NCBI RefSeq assembly: GCF_011602365.1
Contig: NZ_JAAONZ010000001.1
Coordinates: forward strand, 372,001-436,000
Reading direction: 5' to 3'
DNA: 64,000 bases
Origin: Pseudomaricurvus hydrocarbonicus
GTDB taxonomy: Bacteria > Pseudomonadota > Gammaproteobacteria > Pseudomonadales > Cellvibrionaceae
Of this stretch, positions 37,353 through 46,185 are shown in pieces (the first letter of the stretch is position 1; each line of letters starts with the position of its first letter). Both the position numbers and the translations under genes were made by a program. Below the pieces are notes generated by a model. The model did no database searches and was not told where the DNA came from. It saw only the letters and a program-made list of their open reading frames with translations.

Positions 37353-38365
37353 AGTCCTCCTGTCGCCGCGCGCTGGCGGCGCAACAAAGACAAGAAGAAC
37401 GGCGCCCCCAACACGGCCGTCACTACCCCGATCGGCAGCTCACCCGGCGCCAGTACAAAGCGCGAGCAGGCATCGGCCAGCATCAACAGAATGGCCCCGG
37501 CCAGGGCGGAACAAGGAATCAAACCGCGGTGATCGGGTCCAATCAACAGGCGCACTATGTGGGGGGTTACCAGGCCGACAAAAGCAATGGTACCCGTCAG
37601 TGCCACGGCAATCCCCACCACCAGAGCCACCAGCACAATCACCTGCAGCTTGATGCGATCCACATCAATGCCCAGATGTCGGGCTTCTGACTCCCCCAGT
37701 AAAAAGGCATTCAGGGCTTTGCTGTAACGGGGAAACCAGCACAACAACCCCCCCAGTAAAAAGACAGCAAACACCACGCGCCCCCAGGAGGCGTTGCTTA
37801 AAGAACCCATTTGCCACAGGCTGATCTGTCGCAGCATATGATTGTCGGCGATAAAACTGAAAAAGCTGTTCAACGCTCCCGCCAGGGCACTGATGGCAAT
37901 ACCCGCCAGCAACATGGTTGCCACTGAGGTGCCGGTGGCGGTTGCTGCCAGGCGATACACCAGCCAAGTGGCTACGGTGGCACCGAGAAAAGCGCCCATC
38001 GCGACAAACGATACCCCCAACAATTCGTGCACACCAAACAAACCCGCGCCCATGACAATGACAAAACTGGCACCCGCCGATGCACCGCTCGATACACCAA
38101 TTAAAGAAGGGTCCGCCAACGGGTTGCGAAACAACCCTTGCATCATCACCCCGGAGACGGCCAGTGCCGCGCCGATGATCGCCGCCATCAAGGTTCGCGG
38201 CAGCCGAATCTGTTGAATGATTAATTGATTGGAAACGGTTTGCGCTTCGGCACTTTGCCAGAATGGCAAAATAAGTTCCGGTCCCACCGCCAGCGACACC
38301 AACAAGCTGAGTGGCAACATCACCCCTAGAGTGATCATCAATTTTGTCGGTTGCATGCGATTCAT
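37349..38365 (-). CDS. btuC: Cobalamin ABC transporter permease
   Basis: 338 residues, FecCD family with about ten membrane segments. Landmarks: QIRLPRTLMAAIIGAALAVSG, GLFRNPLADPSLIGVSSGA, and FVGLVTPHIVRLLIGPDHR. It forms the inner-membrane channel with BtuD. The start overlaps no upstream gene; 128 bases with a strong hairpin separate it from btuB. Confidence 0.9.
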   Translation of the reverse strand: MNRMQPTKLMITLGVMLPLSLLVSLAVGPELILPFWQSAEAQTVSNQLIIQQIRLPRTLMAAIIGAALAVSGVMMQGLFRNPLADPSLIGVSSGASAGASFVIVMGAGLFGVHELLGVSFVAMGAFLGATVATWLVYRLAATATGTSVATMLLAGIAISALAGALNSFFSFIADNHMLRQISLWQMGSLSNASWGRVVFAVFLLGGLLCWFPRYSKALNAFLLGESEARHLGIDVDRIKLQVIVLVALVVGIAVALTGTIAFVGLVTPHIVRLLIGPDHRGLIPCSALAGAILLMLADACSRFVLAPGELPIGVVTAVLGAPFFLSLLRRQRAATGGL

Positions 38366-38407
38366 AAGTGGTCAATCAAAGTGTGGCTAAATGTATTTTT
38401 ATAAATG

Positions 38408-38435
38408 CCAAAAGGAGGCTCACACCTCCTTTTGG
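38408..38435. terminator. Perfect hairpin between btuB and btuC
   Basis: CCAAAAGGAGG (38408-38418) pairs perfectly with CCTCCTTTTGG (38425-38435) around a six-base loop. On the plus strand it is followed by TTTTT; on the minus strand, the strand of btuB and btuC, by ATTTATAAAAAT. It may attenuate read-through from btuB into btuC or stabilise the btuB message. Confidence 0.6.
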
Positions 38436-38493
38436 TTTTTCTGTGTTCCGAATCTGTCAGCGGTTTAGTCGCTGACAGACCGTGGGTCGCGCA

Positions 38494-40380
38494 TTAGAAC
38501 TGATAGCGAGCGGCTACAGAAAACTGGCGTCCGGGTGTTTGATAGATGGTTGAAGAGAAGCTGCTATCACGACGATCCAACACATAATCCACGTCAAACA
38601 GGTTGCTGACTTTGGCGGTCAACTGCAACTGATCGGTCACCTCGTAAGATCCGCGCAAATCCAGTGTATTGAACCCACTCAAGCGACGACCCTGCTGGTT
38701 GTAACGGTAGCTCTGCGCTTTCCACAGCGCCGCCACTTCAACATCACCGAAACGGCGATCAAGCGCCCAGCTTACCACTCCTCGTGAGCGAGCACGCAGC
38801 ATATCACCGGTTTCTTCATCGCGGGGATCGGTGTAGGACAAGGCCAGGCTGTTACGCCACCCCAGTAGGGTAAAATCCGCACCCAGCTCAGCACCGGTAA
38901 TTTTGACCTCGCTGAAATTGACCGGGGTATTCACCGTGCCCACGGTGCCCAGATCAATCAAGTCATCCACTTGCGTTTCATAATAAGAAACGTGCCAGGA
39001 TACCCCCTGCCACTGACTGCGCAGCAAAACCTCAACCGACTCAGACTCTTCCGGTTGCAACTCAAGGTTGCCGGAGTACTCGTAGACGTAACCACTGCTG
39101 TATGAAAACGCTTCATAGGGGTAGTAGAGGTTATTAAAGGTAGGCGCCTTGAATGCCGTACCATAGGAAACGCTCAACAGCGTGTTGTCGGCGATGGGGT
39201 ACCCCACGGCCACGGTTTTGGTGTTGTTGCGGCCAAAGCTTTCATGGTCGTCGGATCGATAGGAGGCCGTCAGCAAGACGCGCTGGACTTCCCCCTGATA
39301 CTGCAGGAACACGGCTTTATTATCCGCCTGGTCCACCGTAAACGCGGTGGTGGAGGTCACCTGGTCCTCATAATAATCGTAACCCAGGGACACGACATTG
39401 CCCGCTGCCAGCAGGTAATCCGCCTGCACCGTTGCCATTTCCCGCTGGGTGTTGAACTCGCTCGGATAGGTAGCAAAACTTTCCGATTCGTCCCGGCTTT
39501 CCGACAGGTTGAGGGTCACCGTGAGATCGTCCGTCAGCGGTGCCAGTAAGCGCGCATTCAGGGTCTGGTTGAGGGAATCGGAGTAGGAATCTAAGCCCCC
39601 ATCGTAGTCCGCTTCCGACTCGACCCGCAGGGCAGAAAAGCCCACCTGCCAATCGTTGGCGAAGGTATGATCCAGGCTCAGGCTAAGTGACTGCTCTTCG
39701 TAACCGTCATCATCGTCATTGGCCGAACCGTCTTTGTTGGTAGAATCAAAACCATCGGTATCTTCGTAGGCCAGTGTCAGTGTCGCTTTGGTCTGCTCGG
39801 TCCCACCACTCACACCAGCGGATACTTTTACCAGTGCATCAGAGCCGAGTTCACTGGCGATAAAAGCCTGCGGTTCTTCTTGCCCACGACGGGTAAACAC
39901 CTGAATCACCCCGCCAATGGCATCCGCCCCGTAAAGACTCGCACGTGGGCCTTTCACTACCTCAATGCGCTCAATCTGATCCATGGGAATTTGCTGCATC
40001 GCGGTAGTGCCTGAAGTGGCGCTGGCACTGCGGACACCATCAATAAGAATCAGCACGTGATCGCTGTTGGTGCCACGCAGGAAGAGACTGGAAGTGGAGC
40101 CGCGACTGCCGTTGGTTTCGATATCCACGCCGGGAACTTGTCCCAGCAACTCCACCATATTTCGGGCGGTGCTGTTGGCAATGGCGGTGCGATCAAGAAT
40201 TTCGACCGATGCCAGCACCTTGTGTAACGGTTGTTCTATTCGAGTGGCCGTCACCACCATTTCTTCAACATCGCTGTCTGAACGGGAGCTGGTGGTCAAT
40301 TCGGCAACCGCAGCAGTTGCCAGCAGTGGTGATGAGATCAGGCTTGCGATGGTCGCCGCCAGTAGTGTTTGGTGTTTCAT
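38494..40380 (-). CDS. btuB: TonB-dependent vitamin B12 receptor
   Basis: About 628 residues from the ATG at 40380 (GGGGAA upstream); a TTG four codons earlier is less likely. Signal peptide ends near TAAVA-EL. The TonB box region EEMVVTATR is followed by the plug domain (VPGVDIETNGSRGSTSSLFLRG, DGVRSASATSG, IERIEVVKGPRASLYGADAIGG) and a 22-strand barrel ending in the aromatic AARYQF. Assignment as BtuB rests on sequence type, the upstream cobalamin riboswitch and the BtuCDF genes. Confidence 0.93.
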   Translation of the reverse strand: MKHQTLLAATIASLISSPLLATAAVAELTTSSRSDSDVEEMVVTATRIEQPLHKVLASVEILDRTAIANSTARNMVELLGQVPGVDIETNGSRGSTSSLFLRGTNSDHVLILIDGVRSASATSGTTAMQQIPMDQIERIEVVKGPRASLYGADAIGGVIQVFTRRGQEEPQAFIASELGSDALVKVSAGVSGGTEQTKATLTLAYEDTDGFDSTNKDGSANDDDDGYEEQSLSLSLDHTFANDWQVGFSALRVESEADYDGGLDSYSDSLNQTLNARLLAPLTDDLTVTLNLSESRDESESFATYPSEFNTQREMATVQADYLLAAGNVVSLGYDYYEDQVTSTTAFTVDQADNKAVFLQYQGEVQRVLLTASYRSDDHESFGRNNTKTVAVGYPIADNTLLSVSYGTAFKAPTFNNLYYPYEAFSYSSGYVYEYSGNLELQPEESESVEVLLRSQWQGVSWHVSYYETQVDDLIDLGTVGTVNTPVNFSEVKITGAELGADFTLLGWRNSLALSYTDPRDEETGDMLRARSRGVVSWALDRRFGDVEVAALWKAQSYRYNQQGRRLSGFNTLDLRGSYEVTDQLQLTAKVSNLFDVDYVLDRRDSSFSSTIYQTPGRQFSVAARYQF

Positions 40381-40611
40381 GGTGTTCCCCAATCTTTTGC
40401 CAGACCCTGTTTTTTAGTTGCAAAGGTCTTGCGGCATGTATGACATGATTGAGGGAGGACAAGAGCAGGGAAGGAGGTCGTATTTTTATAGCCCAAGGGA
40501 TCAGACATAAAGGATGGCCTCGAATCCTACCGATAAAGCCCTCCGCTTCATCGTGAAGTGCGCATTTCAGAGTCACCGCTGCGAACACGGGTCATCCAGC
40601 TGCGCTTATCA

Positions 40612-40740
40612 TTCAAGGCCGGTATCGGGCTTAGGATCGTCAACCACATGGCTGACCGTTCCATCACCGTTGCGGGGGCAGCGTTGGATTCACTCGATAA
40701 CTCGAATTAACCACTCTTCCCGTTTACCTCAGCTCCTGTA
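40612..40740 (-). promoter_or_regulatory. Cobalamin riboswitch upstream of btuB
   Basis: Read on the minus strand from about 40740, the element has GGGAAGAGTGGTTAA, then GTGAATCCAACGC and the conserved core GCTGCCCCCGCAACGGT (40667-40683), then GATGGAACGGTCAGCC, and finally the B12 box AAGCCCGATACCGGCC (40618-40633). Order and spacing match the adenosylcobalamin riboswitch. It ends about 230 bases before the btuB start, so it probably acts through a downstream fold or terminator in the leader; no clear terminator was identified. Confidence 0.92.
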
Positions 40741-41137
40741 CAACAGTCGCCGAGCACCTTCAATAACGTCGCGGAGACTAAAGTTCACCCCTATTTTAGT
40801 CAAGACCTGGTGAGCGCTTTTATCAAAAATACAGACATTTTCCACCTTTATAGACATAATCGCTCAGGAGTGTCCAAAAAATAAAGGGGGCATCAGCTGG
40901 AGCGCTGGAGTTAAACCGAGTCCCGCACTACACTGGAAAAAGGCGCCATAATCATCTTTTTCAAAAAAAGAGACACACGGCACACTGAGCAATACCGGTC
41001 CAATCCAGGACTTGCATAACCGACATCACCACAACCGCCATGAAAAGAATGGAGCTGAACTAAGCCAACACCGCAGCACGGCACACACTGACATCCGGCA
41101 GGAGCCGATTAGAACACGCCACATCAGGAGCATGTCC
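40741..41137. other. Intergenic region between riboswitch and PilZ gene
   Basis: About 400 bases, divergent. It must hold the btuB promoter (leftward, near 40760-40850) and the PilZ gene promoter (rightward). No gene, RNA or palindrome was supported. The reading frame upstream of the PilZ gene start is open from 41012 but looks noncoding. Confidence 0.4.
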
Positions 41138-41461
41138 ATGACCGTCGATGCATATAGCCCCAAAGAAAGACGTTATTTCCCACGCGTTGCCTACCGTGGC
41201 CACGCCTCACTGATCACCGTCCGGAATGAATGGCCAGTGCACATGGTCGACCTTTGTTTTAACGGCGCCTTGGTTGCGCTACGTCACAATCATGTCGTGC
41301 ACCCCGGGGAGGCGATCGTGCTCACCCTGGAAACCGAGAACGGCGAGCCAATCAAAATGCAGGGCAAAATTGCCCATCAAAAAGATCACCTTATCGGCAT
41401 TGAATGTCGGGCCAACAGCATTGATCACCAGTCCCGTTTGCGAGTGCTGGTGGGGCGATAG
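41138..41461 (+). CDS. PilZ domain protein (c-di-GMP binding)
   Basis: About 107 residues from the second of two close ATGs (41138), since AGGAG at 41126-41130 gives seven-base spacing to it and only one base to the first. A single PilZ domain: the RRxxxR motif is RRYFPR near residue 11, and the second motif is DLCFNG, with Cys where Ser is usual in D/NxSxxG. The rest is beta-rich (GEAIVLTLETENGEPIKMQGKIAH). It probably senses cyclic di-GMP in the cytoplasm. The Cys substitution is conservative. It appears monocistronic. Confidence 0.83.
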   Translation: MTVDAYSPKERRYFPRVAYRGHASLITVRNEWPVHMVDLCFNGALVALRHNHVVHPGEAIVLTLETENGEPIKMQGKIAHQKDHLIGIECRANSIDHQSRLRVLVGR

Positions 41462-41465
41462 CGGT

Positions 41466-41511
41466 TTCGAGGTTCGAGGTTCGAGGTTCGAGGTTCGAGG
41501 TTCGAGGTTCG
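41466..41511. repeat. Tandem 7-base repeat TTCGAGG
   Basis: Six exact TTCGAGG units and a partial seventh follow the PilZ stop by four bases. The array lies in the short convergent gap before radA. Being a simple repeat, it is expected to vary in copy number. Confidence 0.95.
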
Positions 41512-41569
41512 AAAATAGGGTATCGACCCCAACGGGCTCAGGCCTGCCCCTGGTCAGCAATGGCCCGCG

Positions 41570-42943
41570 TTAATCAATGGCATCCAGGGCTTCCTGCAGG
41601 GTTTTGACGGCAATGACCTTGATGCCCGGCACCGGCTCTCTGGGGGCGTTGCCCGCCGGCATAATGGCGGTTTTGAAGCCGTGCTTGGCGGCTTCCCGCA
41701 AACGCTCCTGACCACTGGGAACCGGGCGAATTTCACCCGACAGCCCCACTTCCCCAAACACCATCAGGTCATGCCCCAGGGGGCGATTGCGGAAGCTCGA
41801 GACCACCGCCAGCAACAGCGCCAAATCAGCGCTGGTTTCCATTACCCGCACCCCGCCGACGACATTGATGAATACATCCTGATCACCGATCAGCACCCCG
41901 CCATGGCGATGCAGTACCGCCAGCAACATGTTCAAACGATTTTGGTCCAGCCCCACCGCCACCCGCCGCGGGTTGCCCTGATGACTGTCGTCCACCAGTG
42001 CCTGAATCTCCACCAGCAGCGGACGGGTTCCCTCCCAGACCACCATCACCACCGAGCCTGCGGCCACCTCATCGGCACGCTGCAGAAAAATCGCCGACGG
42101 ATTGCTGACTTCTTTGAGGCCCTGCTCGGTCATGGCAAACACCCCCAGCTCGTTCACCGCCCCAAAGCGATTCTTGCTGCCGCGCAAGGTACGGAAACGA
42201 GAATCGTGCGACCCTTCCAGCAGGATCGAACAGTCAATCATGTGCTCCAGCACCTTGGGGCCCGCCAGGCTGCCATCTTTGGTCACGTGACCGACCAACA
42301 CCAGCACCGTACCGGTCTGCTTGGCAAACCGGGTCAGGTAAGCGGCACTTTCCCGCACCTGTGACACCGATCCGGGAGCCGACTGTATGTCGGCCATGTG
42401 CATGACCTGAATGGAATCGACCACCATCACTTTGGGCTGGATTTGCTGCACCGTGGCCACCAGTGACTCGACGCTGGTTTCCGATAACATTTTCAATTTG
42501 TCGGTGGGCAACCCCAGCCGCTGCGCCCGCATGGCCACCTGCTGCAGGGATTCCTCACCGGTACAGTAGAGCGCCTCCATGCCGGACGCCAGAAAACACA
42601 TGGTCTGCAGCAGCAGCGTGGATTTACCCGCACCGGGATTACCGCCGATCAATACCACCGAACCGGGCACCAGACCGCCGCCCAGCACGCGGTCAAATTC
42701 CTTGGTGCCGGACGAGAAACGAGGCAAAGCGGCCAGGTCAATCTCCGCCAGTGTCTGTACTTGCGGCACCGCGCCCGCCGCACCCGCATAACCGCTGAAT
42801 TTCTCCGTGCGATTGGAGGGCGTCGGCCCCAGACGCACCTCCGACAAACTGTTCCAGCTTCCGCACTCGCCGCACTGGCCCTGCCACTTGCTGAAATCGG
42901 CCCCACATTCGTTGCAGACATAGGCGGATTTGGTTTTTGCCAC
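41570..42943 (-). CDS. radA: DNA repair protein RadA
   Basis: 457 residues from a GTG at 42943, chosen because RadA proteins begin MAKTKxAYVCNECG; a longer frame to 43018 is not conserved. The zinc finger is CNECGADFSKWQGQCGECG (about 10-28), the RecA-like core has Walker A GGNPGAGKSTLLL, and the RadA-specific KNRFG motif is GSKNRFGAVNE. The C-terminal Lon-like domain includes INVVGGVRVMETSADLAL and GEVGLSGEIRPV. It promotes branch migration in recombination and repair. Stand-alone, divergent from the DnaT-domain gene. Confidence 0.96.
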   Translation of the reverse strand: MAKTKSAYVCNECGADFSKWQGQCGECGSWNSLSEVRLGPTPSNRTEKFSGYAGAAGAVPQVQTLAEIDLAALPRFSSGTKEFDRVLGGGLVPGSVVLIGGNPGAGKSTLLLQTMCFLASGMEALYCTGEESLQQVAMRAQRLGLPTDKLKMLSETSVESLVATVQQIQPKVMVVDSIQVMHMADIQSAPGSVSQVRESAAYLTRFAKQTGTVLVLVGHVTKDGSLAGPKVLEHMIDCSILLEGSHDSRFRTLRGSKNRFGAVNELGVFAMTEQGLKEVSNPSAIFLQRADEVAAGSVVMVVWEGTRPLLVEIQALVDDSHQGNPRRVAVGLDQNRLNMLLAVLHRHGGVLIGDQDVFINVVGGVRVMETSADLALLLAVVSSFRNRPLGHDLMVFGEVGLSGEIRPVPSGQERLREAAKHGFKTAIMPAGNAPREPVPGIKVIAVKTLQEALDAID

Positions 42944-43267
42944 GGAGTGAACCCTCTTGCGATGACTTAAGATCGGATAAGGGGCGTATGTTACAGGCAG
43001 AACCCGAGTGGGTGCCACTCAGAGAAGCCCCCCCACCCCACAGAGTGCCTGCCATGATCCATGATCCTCCGTGCCAACTCTGGCGGCGCCGGTGACCCCC
43101 ACTCTGGAGCCTTCCTCCCGACTATCTCTCGGCTGAACACCTCCTGACGGAGTCCTGCACGCAAGAGCCCGCACCCCGCCCGGCCCTCAGGATAATCGCC
43201 CCATTGCCCGCACTTTTTGTTGCCCCTGAGTAGCGACTCACTGCAGAGAAAATGATAAAGTTCCGCC
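42944..43267. other. Intergenic region between radA and DnaT-domain gene
   Basis: About 324 bases between divergent genes. I see no gene, RNA or clear operator. Confidence 0.4.
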
Positions 43268-44530
43268 ATGACATCTTCACTGATCCCGGAACGCCCAATC
43301 CTGCTATCGCCCTCTCTGGCCGCCACCATCGGCCTGGAGGAAGCCACCATGCTCAGCGTTCTGGACGAGATCACCCGGCTGCAACCGCCGGTGATCAGCC
43401 AGGGCTTTCGCTGGTTTGAGCTGAGCGACCAACAGCTGTATGTGGCGCTGCCTTTCTGGAACGAACACGATATCCAGAGAGTCAGCCAAAGTCTGCGCGC
43501 CAAGGGCATTTTGTTGCTGCAATCGGCACCGTTTCTGCAATGTCAGCAGCTGATTTTCGCCTTTAATGAGCTGCAGGCCAGCCAGCCGCATTCTACCCAC
43601 ACCAGTGCGGCGCAATCCCGACCGCTGGCGCCCCCTCTCAACCAGCCCGCAGCCGGCCAAACACAGCCCAGTCACGACTCGTTTCGATCCCCGTCTGAAA
43701 TCGCCAACAATCCCCACGCGTTTCAGCCCGGCATTCAACCCGTCGAGCGTCACAGGGGGGGAGCCATTGCCGTTGGCGCTACGCCTATCCCCCCCAGCTG
43801 GCAGCCGAACCCCGAGGTACTGGCGCGGATCAGCCAGCACAATATTCCGGAACACTTCATCCGCGAACAGCTGCCGGAGTTTGTGACTTTTTGGCGGGAA
43901 AGCGGAGAAACCCAGCGTTCCTGGGGGGCAAAGTTTCACCAGCATGTGATCCATCAATGGCGTCAGCGAGAGACCTTCACCACACAAAAAGACAGTGAAG
44001 TCGCCATGACCAAAGACTGGCGTCCCAGCCCGGATGCCCTCGACGTACTCACCCGGCACGCGGCCATTCATCCACAGTTTATTGAAGACGCGGTACCCGA
44101 GTTTGTCCTCTACTGGGCAGAACGAGGTGGGCGGTCACGTACCTGGAATACCAAGTTTATTCAGCACGTACGTCGCCAGTGGGCACGATACACCTCCGCT
44201 CTGGAGCACGACACCGAACCCAAACGGATTCCGGAAAACTGGCAACCCGGAGATGATGTTCACGACATCTTGCGTTTGGCCAATATTGATGTCAATTTTG
44301 CACTGCAGCTGGTGCCGGAATTCGTGATTTTCTGGCGCGACAGCAATCAGGTATACGCCTCCTGGAACACCAAATTTTTGCAACACGTTAAATATCATTG
44401 GGCCAAGCGTCATTCTTTAAGCGCCCCACAAGGTCAAAACCATGAAGGACAGCAAACAGCTACTCACTCAAGTCGAACAAGAGATCGCACGATCGCAGAA
44501 GACCTCAACGACCGCAGCTGGGCTTTCTGA
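43268..44530 (+). CDS. Protein with three DnaT-type DNA-binding domains
   Basis: 420 residues. The N-terminal ~100 residues look like a winged-helix module (LSPSLAATIGLEEATMLSVL; FWNEHDIQRVSQSLRAKGI). A Gln/Pro/Ser-rich linker (105-175) leads to three tandem DnaT C-terminal-type domains at about 177-235, 250-307 and 323-382. Each has W-x-P, LPEFVTFWR/VPEFVLYWAE/VPEFVIFWRD, then SWGAKFHQHV/TWNTKFIQHV/SWNTKFLQHV. E. coli DnaT has one such domain and works with PriA/PriB in replication restart, handing DNA to the helicase loader. The next gene is a P-like loader, overlapping by 89 bases. Three copies suggest multivalent single-stranded DNA binding. Confidence 0.85.
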   Translation: MTSSLIPERPILLSPSLAATIGLEEATMLSVLDEITRLQPPVISQGFRWFELSDQQLYVALPFWNEHDIQRVSQSLRAKGILLLQSAPFLQCQQLIFAFNELQASQPHSTHTSAAQSRPLAPPLNQPAAGQTQPSHDSFRSPSEIANNPHAFQPGIQPVERHRGGAIAVGATPIPPSWQPNPEVLARISQHNIPEHFIREQLPEFVTFWRESGETQRSWGAKFHQHVIHQWRQRETFTTQKDSEVAMTKDWRPSPDALDVLTRHAAIHPQFIEDAVPEFVLYWAERGGRSRTWNTKFIQHVRRQWARYTSALEHDTEPKRIPENWQPGDDVHDILRLANIDVNFALQLVPEFVIFWRDSNQVYASWNTKFLQHVKYHWAKRHSLSAPQGQNHEGQQTATHSSRTRDRTIAEDLNDRSWAF

Positions 44531-45143
44531 TTCGGCGACGCCTGCTGAATCATCGAGCCGACCGCGCGACAGAGCGCCGTCTTCCCAGCTGATTGATGCG
44601 ATCAATCAGGTGTTTGCCCTGTTCCGAATCAATTATCACAACCAATACCACAGTGCCTTTGGGGATGTGACAACGCTGAACCAGGCCAAACGCCTGTGGG
44701 TAGAAACCCTGCAGCGTTTTACGCCGGAAACCATTTTACGCGCCGCCAAGAAAGCGATTGAGGAATCTGAATACCTGCCCACCCTGCACAAAATGATCGG
44801 CTTTTGCCAGGGCTCGCCGGAACTGCACGGCCTGCCCAGCGTGCACAGCGCGTTCATTGAGGCCTGTCAGGCTCCCAGCCCAAAAGCGGAGTTCTCCTGG
44901 AGCCACCCGGCGGTGTATTACGCGGGGCGTAACAGTGACTGGTATTTCCTCAGCAACAACACGGAAAAGGTGGCTTTCCCCATCTTTCGTGACCATTACC
45001 TGAGCATGTGCGAACGGGTCGTTCGCGGCGAAACGTTACCGCCCCCCGAAATCAAACGCTTACCGGAAAAAAGCGAGACCCCACTCAGCAAGGACGAAAA
45101 CCTTGCTCGACTGGCAGCCTTGCGGGAAAAAATGGGCCTCTGA
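44442..45143 (+). CDS. Replication protein P-like helicase loader
   Basis: 233 residues. A low-complexity N-terminus (1-45) precedes a domain similar to phage lambda replication protein P (about 48-200): LIDAINQVFALFRINYHNQY, LWVETLQRFTPETILRAAKKAI, YLPTLHKMIGFCQ. Lambda P binds DnaB helicase and delivers it to DNA. Start is the ATG at 44442 with AAGG nine bases upstream, giving an 89-base out-of-frame overlap with the DnaT-domain gene; a later start would lose only the low-complexity part. No phage genes lie nearby, so this appears to be a chromosomal pair. Confidence 0.8.
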   Translation: MKDSKQLLTQVEQEIARSQKTSTTAAGLSDSATPAESSSRPRDRAPSSQLIDAINQVFALFRINYHNQYHSAFGDVTTLNQAKRLWVETLQRFTPETILRAAKKAIEESEYLPTLHKMIGFCQGSPELHGLPSVHSAFIEACQAPSPKAEFSWSHPAVYYAGRNSDWYFLSNNTEKVAFPIFRDHYLSMCERVVRGETLPPPEIKRLPEKSETPLSKDENLARLAALREKMGL

Positions 45144-45264
45144 CCACCCCGGCCCATTTCCCGCCGTCAACGATGTCCGGCCCCTCGCCGTCTCTGCTAA
45201 GACAGGGTTATCCTCATCGGATGGCCCTCTTACGCCCATATGCTGTCCCATACATGAGGTCTTA

Positions 45265-46101
45265 ATGAAGAACAGTTGCAACTCCCCCCAGGCGCCATTG
45301 CTCGGTTACCTCTTGCTGCTGTACAGCGGCTTCTGCCTTTTCCTCACCTACAGCCTGTCAAACTGGCAACACCCCCAAACCGTAATCAGTGAAACGTCCG
45401 ATCACACGGTGCAAATGCCAAGCAATGCTACCGAGCCCAAAAAGCGTTTCTATGCGCGCCTGCTGCCCCCCATTCAGCGTGAAAATGCCAACCTCTTAAA
45501 GCGCCGGCAGCAGCTGTTAATACTGGCCCGGCAAGTGCTAGAGGGCAACACGCTCAACGCCAAACAACAGGCTACGCTGGCATCCTGGGCAAAACAGTAT
45601 CGCTCACCGACTGAGCTGAACGACCGTCAGCTGGTGCAGGATTTGCTGCAGCGCATTGATGTGGTACCGGCCTCAATGGCATTGGCACAAAGTGCCATGG
45701 AGTCCGCCTGGGGTCGCTCCCGCTTTGCCCGCGAAGCCAACAACTATTTTGGTCAATGGTGTTATACCAAAGGCTGCGGAGTGATACCCAACCAGCGCAC
45801 CAAAGGCGCCAGACACGAAGTTGCCCGCTTTGCCTCCCTGGATGAGGCCGTAGCGGCCTATATGCACAACATCAACTCACACCCGGCGTACGCTGGCGTC
45901 AGAAACATTCGCGCCCGGAGCCGCAGGCAAAACCAACCGCTGGACAGCCTGAGCATGACCAGTGAATTGGACCAGTACTCCGAAAGAGGACAAGCCTACA
46001 TCAAAGACTTGCAAGGGCTGATCCGCTACAATCAGCTGAGTGTGTTCGATCAGCAATACCCAACAGAAGTCATCACTTTCAACAGCGCCGCGGACAGCTA
46101 A
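45265..46101 (+). CDS. Bax-like glucosaminidase-domain membrane protein
   Basis: 278 residues from the ATG at 45265 (GAGGT upstream). One N-terminal membrane segment (about 12-32) anchors a periplasmic domain. The glucosaminidase/lysozyme-like fold occupies about 120-260, with the catalytic Glu in LAQSAMESAWGRSRFA and the family features NNYFGQWCYTKGCG and VARFASLDEAVAAYMHNIN. It matches E. coli Bax in size and layout. It probably cuts peptidoglycan glycan strands. It follows the P-like gene by 121 bases. Confidence 0.88.
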   Translation: MKNSCNSPQAPLLGYLLLLYSGFCLFLTYSLSNWQHPQTVISETSDHTVQMPSNATEPKKRFYARLLPPIQRENANLLKRRQQLLILARQVLEGNTLNAKQQATLASWAKQYRSPTELNDRQLVQDLLQRIDVVPASMALAQSAMESAWGRSRFAREANNYFGQWCYTKGCGVIPNQRTKGARHEVARFASLDEAVAAYMHNINSHPAYAGVRNIRARSRRQNQPLDSLSMTSELDQYSERGQAYIKDLQGLIRYNQLSVFDQQYPTEVITFNSAADS

Positions 46102-46185
46102 GCTCGACTCTCAACGCCCCGGTTGAAAACTCACTCGCTCAGGCCCGAAGTACAAACCACAGGCCAGAAACTCATCAAACGCGGT

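Noticed and set aside
43268-45143. Prophage replication module
   Set aside because: DnaT- and P-like genes suggest a phage, but flanking genes (radA, Bax-like, deacetylase, aceK) are chromosomal and no integrase, repressor or structural genes are seen.
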